From contig JBBSUX010000153.1 of the NCBI GenBank assembly GCA_038234045.1, positions 1 to 8,524 of the forward strand: 8,524 nucleotides of DNA, read 5' to 3'. This DNA is from JBBSUX01 sp038234045 (GTDB lineage Bacteria; Pseudomonadota; Gammaproteobacteria; Burkholderiales; Burkholderiaceae_C). Under the pieces are notes generated by a model. That model was given only the letters and a program-made list of their open reading frames with translations. It ran no database searches and was not told where the DNA came from. This document shows positions 6,206 to 8,524 of the stretch, in pieces; position 1 is the first letter of the stretch; every line of letters starts with the position of its first letter. A program made the translations under genes and the position numbers.

Positions 6206-7072
6206 ATGGTGGTTGGCCCATTGACGAGATGTCTTGAAGACCCCGAAGCTCAAAGCTGCGACACGACTGGCGTTCAGAGTGAACGGTCGCCGCACTGCGT
6301 GACTGCGCGAAGGCATCGCATCACGCGCTGGGTAGCAAGCGTTTTTTTCGCAACTGCAAGCGTTGGGTATACCGTGGCACAGCCAGCGGCTCCGGCTTCG
6401 GGCGAGGCGGTTGCAACGGAATTGCCAGCCATCACGCCGGCGATGAAACTGGCAGGGGAGAAGATCGTGCAGAAAGGCACGGCCGGCGGCGCGGCGGCAT
6501 GTGCCAGTTGCCACGGTGCGCAGGGCGAAGGCGGGGCTGCGTTCCCGCGGCTTGCCGGGACAGGGCAGGCCTATCTGCTGGAGCAGCTCGGTGCCTACGC
6601 TTCAGGCGGACGCAAGAACGCGATCATGCAAGGTGTTGCCGCTGCGCTGACGGAGCCCGAACGGGAGGCCGTCACGGCATATTTCAGTTCGCTCCCGCCG
6701 CTGATGGCGAAAAACCCCGAGCCGGCAGCGAAACCGGCCGATAACGGCGCCTGGCTCGCAACGCGTGGGCGCTGGTCTGACGATATTCCTGCATGCGCTC
6801 AGTGCCATGGCCCTGGCGGTTCCGGTGTGGGGGCGCATTTTCCGCCGCTGGCCGGCCTGCCTGAGGCCTACATCGCGCAGCAGCTCAAAGACTGGAAGAC
6901 TGGCGCGCGGCCGCCTGGCCCGCTGGCCTTGATGCCAGCGGTGGCTGGTCGCCTCAAGGACGCTGATATCGATGCGGTGGCGAAATACTACGCTGGGCTG
7001 TCGGTGGCCGCATCGACCCCGCAATCCGCCGAAGGTTCGGGCGCGACGGTGCGAAAGGAGGCTGCGCAATGA
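6206..7072 (+). CDS. tsdB: TsdB-like dihaem c4-type cytochrome c
   Basis: 288-residue exported cytochrome c with two class I haem c domains in tandem. Numbering from ATG 6206: signal segment RRHRITRWVASVFFATAS at about 35-52 with likely cleavage near VA-QPA (58); haem 1 CASCHG at 99-104 followed by FPRLAGTGQAYLLEQL and a probable distal Met141 (IMQG); haem 2 CAQCHG at 197-202 followed by FPPLAGLPEAYIAQQLKDW and a probable distal Met243 (LMPAV). The repeated FPxLAG...YLxxQL pattern is that of cytochrome c4 and of TsdB, the electron acceptor of thiosulfate dehydrogenase. The stop overlaps the tsdA start (ATGA at 7069), indicating coupled translation and a matched pair, which is the main reason for the TsdB name. 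Odd: from this ATG about 34 residues precede the signal peptide's basic region; starting at GTG 6299 would remove them and give an ordinary signal peptide, so the start is uncertain. The longest frame begins with TTG at 6188. Confidence 0.85.
   Translation: MVVGPLTRCLEDPEAQSCDTTGVQSERSPHCVTARRHRITRWVASVFFATASVGYTVAQPAAPASGEAVATELPAITPAMKLAGEKIVQKGTAGGAAACASCHGAQGEGGAAFPRLAGTGQAYLLEQLGAYASGGRKNAIMQGVAAALTEPEREAVTAYFSSLPPLMAKNPEPAAKPADNGAWLATRGRWSDDIPACAQCHGPGGSGVGAHFPPLAGLPEAYIAQQLKDWKTGARPPGPLALMPAVAGRLKDADIDAVAKYYAGLSVAASTPQSAEGSGATVRKEAAQ
7054..7061 (+). promoter_or_regulatory. Strong ribosome binding site of tsdA
   Basis: AAAGGAGG, 7 bases before ATG 7069, lies inside the end of tsdB. It confirms the start that gives TsdA its N-terminal anchor rather than a later Met (Met146), so the anchor and linker are real parts of the protein. 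Confidence 0.75.
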
Positions 7073-8331
7073 TTCATTTCACCCCTACGCCAGTTCCTGA
7101 TCGAAGCTTTTCGCGATCTCTTCAAGGTGATCGGTACGGGCTCGCGCGCCAGCGGGGCAAGATTGACAACCTGCTGGTGGGTTTCATCACGGCCGGTGTT
7201 GTGGCCATCTTCGGTTCCGTGCTTTATCTGAATCTTTCGGTCTTCAACAATCTGGACGAATTGCAGGCCGAATCGCGGGTGGCCCTCGCGCCGGCTCCTG
7301 ACACGCAAACCAGCGCTAAGGCGGCAATGCCGCAGGCATCCGCAGCACCATCTGCGGACGCGTCTGTCGCCGCTGCCGGAGCGCCGTCTGCCGTATTGGC
7401 ATCTGGCGCAGCGGATACAGCTCCTCGCGCCAACAGTGCCTTCTCTGCCTCTGCCGGCACCGCGACCGCAGCGATTGCGCCGACAGCCGGAGGTGCTGCG
7501 ATGAAAGTGGCGTTTGTGCCGCCCGACGAAGCGAGCCTGCCCAACGACGGTTTCGGCAAGGAAGTGCGCCGGGGCGAAGACCTCTTCAACCACACGCAAC
7601 AGCTTGCACGCAAATATGTGGGCAACAGCCTGAACTGCGTCAACTGTCATCTGGACGCCGGCCGCAAGGCGCATTCGGCACCGTTCTGGGCCGCCTTTGG
7701 CGCGTATCCCGCGTATCGCAAGAAAACCGGCGAGGTCAACACCCTGGCCGAGCGCATTCAGGGCTGCTTCGAATACAGCATGAATGGCAAGGCGCCGCCG
7801 CTTGGCAGCGACGAACTGAAGTCGCTGCAGAGCTACGCGTTCTGGCTCGCCAAGGGCTTGCCCGCAGGTGAAAAGGTGGCGGGTGCGGGCTATCCCAAAC
7901 TGGCCAAGCCCGCCAAGGCGCCAGATTTCGAGCGCGGGGGCAAGGTCTACGCGCAGAACTGCGCGCTATGCCATGGTGCGAACGGGCAGGGCCAGCGCGC
8001 AGGCGGCGAGCAGGTGTTCCCGCCGCTGTGGGGCGCGCAATCCTTCAACTGGGGCGCTGGCATGCACTCCATCGTGAATGCCTCGGGCTTCATCCACGCC
8101 AATATGCCGCTAGGCAAAGGCGGCAGCCTGAGCGAGCAGGACGCCTGGGATGTGGCGTTGTTCATGAACAGTCATGAGCGCCCGCAGGATCCGCGCTTTA
8201 CCGGCAATGTGGCAGATACACGCGCAAAGTTTCACGACACCGACAGCTCGATGTACGGAAAAACAGTCAACGGCAAGGTGCTTGGCAGCGCTAGCCCCAA
8301 AGCCGGTGGCAGCACGCGCAAGGGGACTTGA
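7069..8331 (+). CDS. tsdA: TsdA, dihaem thiosulfate dehydrogenase / tetrathionate reductase, membrane-anchored form
   Basis: 420-residue periplasm-facing enzyme joining two thiosulfate into tetrathionate with release of two electrons (reversible in some homologues), probably to the neighbouring TsdB. Catalytic part (about 150-395): YVGNSLNCVNCHLDAGR at 183-199 (haem 1, C190, C193, H194); WAAFGAYPAYRKK at 207-219; RIQGCFEYSMNGKAPP at 229-244, where Cys233 matches the conserved Cys that ligates the active-site haem in TsdA; CALCHGANGQGQ at 298-309 (haem 2); VFPPLWGAQSFNWGAGM at 316-332; FIHANMP at 341-347 with Asn345-Met346 at the haem 2 distal position; SEQDAWDVALFMNSHERPQD at 355-374. Unusual N terminus: about 32 polar residues, one hydrophobic span at 33-57 without a good signal peptidase site, then an Ala/Pro/Ser-rich linker at about 71-145, so the enzyme is probably tethered to the inner membrane. 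The start is fixed by AAAGGAGG and by the ATGA overlap with tsdB. Confidence 0.92.
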   Translation: MIHFTPTPVPDRSFSRSLQGDRYGLARQRGKIDNLLVGFITAGVVAIFGSVLYLNLSVFNNLDELQAESRVALAPAPDTQTSAKAAMPQASAAPSADASVAAAGAPSAVLASGAADTAPRANSAFSASAGTATAAIAPTAGGAAMKVAFVPPDEASLPNDGFGKEVRRGEDLFNHTQQLARKYVGNSLNCVNCHLDAGRKAHSAPFWAAFGAYPAYRKKTGEVNTLAERIQGCFEYSMNGKAPPLGSDELKSLQSYAFWLAKGLPAGEKVAGAGYPKLAKPAKAPDFERGGKVYAQNCALCHGANGQGQRAGGEQVFPPLWGAQSFNWGAGMHSIVNASGFIHANMPLGKGGSLSEQDAWDVALFMNSHERPQDPRFTGNVADTRAKFHDTDSSMYGKTVNGKVLGSASPKAGGSTRKGT

Positions 8332-8358
8332 GGGCAGACGCCGTGTGTAGCGTGCCCT
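8331..8358 (+). terminator. Possible terminator hairpin between tsdA and the convergent xdhB-like gene
   Basis: AGGGCA (8331-8336) pairs with TGCCCT (8353-8358), and CGC (8339-8341) with GCG (8350-8352), with a two-base bulge and an 8-base loop. The first base is the last base of the tsdA stop codon. The following sequence has only CTTT at a distance and no immediate U-tract, and the reverse strand has none either, so a terminator role rests on position and stem quality. Confidence 0.35.
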
Positions 8359-8386
8359 CTGCTCTGCTTTCATTCGGGTGGGGAGA

Positions 8387-8524
8387 TCAGAGTTTCCCTA
8401 GCGCCCGCAGCACGTTTTCAGCCGTCGCGGGTGCCTCCAACTGGATCCGCGCCCGGTCATGCTCTGGTTGCGCGGCAGCGATCGCATTGCGCAGCGCTTC
8501 ATACACGCTCACTGCCAGCATGAA
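8387..8524 (-). CDS. xdhB: C-terminal fragment of xanthine dehydrogenase large (molybdopterin) subunit
   Basis: On the minus strand, from the window edge (8524) to the stop at 8387-8389, an open frame of 45 codons plus stop reads FMLAVSVYEALRNAIAAA, then a variable stretch, then LEAPATAENVLRALGKL. The FMLA(V/I)SV-x-EALR-(D/N)A(V/I)AA motif followed by L-(D/E)-APAT-x-E-x-(V/L)L is the usual end of XdhB, the molybdenum-cofactor-binding subunit that hydroxylates hypoxanthine and xanthine. Other molybdenum hydroxylases of the family can end similarly, so a paralogue is possible. The gene continues beyond the window and is convergent with tsdA. It is on the opposite strand from xdhC and more than 7 kb away. 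Confidence 0.75.
   Translation of the reverse strand, partial: FMLAVSVYEALRNAIAAAQPEHDRARIQLEAPATAENVLRALGKL

Noticed and set aside
6342..6348. T7 run in the tsdB signal-peptide region as a phase-variation tract
   Set aside because: Seven T in a hydrophobic Phe-Phe stretch is ordinary, and nothing suggests switching.
1..8524. Search for insertion sequences, CRISPR arrays, tRNA genes, toxin-antitoxin pairs or phage-defence genes
   Set aside because: No transposase-like frames, regularly spaced repeats, cloverleaf-like sequences or recognisable defence domains were seen on either strand.

Overview
This GC-rich window (clearly above 60% GC in the coding parts) reads as a piece of a Betaproteobacterium chromosome, most likely Burkholderiales and perhaps Comamonadaceae. 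The evidence is the strong G/C third-position bias, the type of purine-catabolism genes (xdhC plus membrane-bound cytochrome-fused urate oxidase), and an AT-rich patch that resembles from memory a dispersed repeat of Comamonadaceae. The taxonomic call is inference. The window is densely coding, with no gap over about 180 bases, no transposase, no RNA gene and no CRISPR array.

Left part (1-3796, plus strand): three genes of purine breakdown and its carbon salvage. XdhC (22-936) is the maturation factor for molybdenum-containing xanthine dehydrogenase. A good hairpin terminator follows. PuuD (1111-2331) is a multi-spanning urate-oxidising protein with a C-terminal haem c domain. A type-2 glycerate kinase of the TtuD/GckA family (2435-3796) fits as the last step of glyoxylate/tartronate-semialdehyde use, glyoxylate being the carbon product of allantoin breakdown.

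Middle (3847-5405, minus strand): an alpha/beta hydrolase of unknown substrate, then a cytochrome b561 that very probably starts 72 bases inside its longest reading frame. Divergent from these is a small conserved YidB-like protein of unknown role (5545-6039).

Right part (6206-8331, plus strand): a two-gene unit with a 4-base ATGA overlap that I identify as tsdB-tsdA: a dihaem c4-type cytochrome and the dihaem thiosulfate dehydrogenase/tetrathionate reductase. This TsdA is unusual in having an apparently uncleaved membrane anchor and a long Ala/Pro/Ser-rich linker, and it carries Asn-Met at the position where the Allochromatium enzyme has Lys-Met. Convergent to it at the right edge is the 3' end of a xanthine dehydrogenase large subunit (xdhB-like).

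The common theme is oxidation of small reduced compounds (xanthine, urate, thiosulfate) with electrons delivered to c-type haem proteins: five CxxCH sites lie in three proteins, plus a b-type cytochrome. I found no evidence for a wholly new system. The best leads are the anchored TsdA variant, the AT-rich repeat-like insert at the puuD domain junction, and a perfect inverted repeat just before the puuD ribosome binding site.
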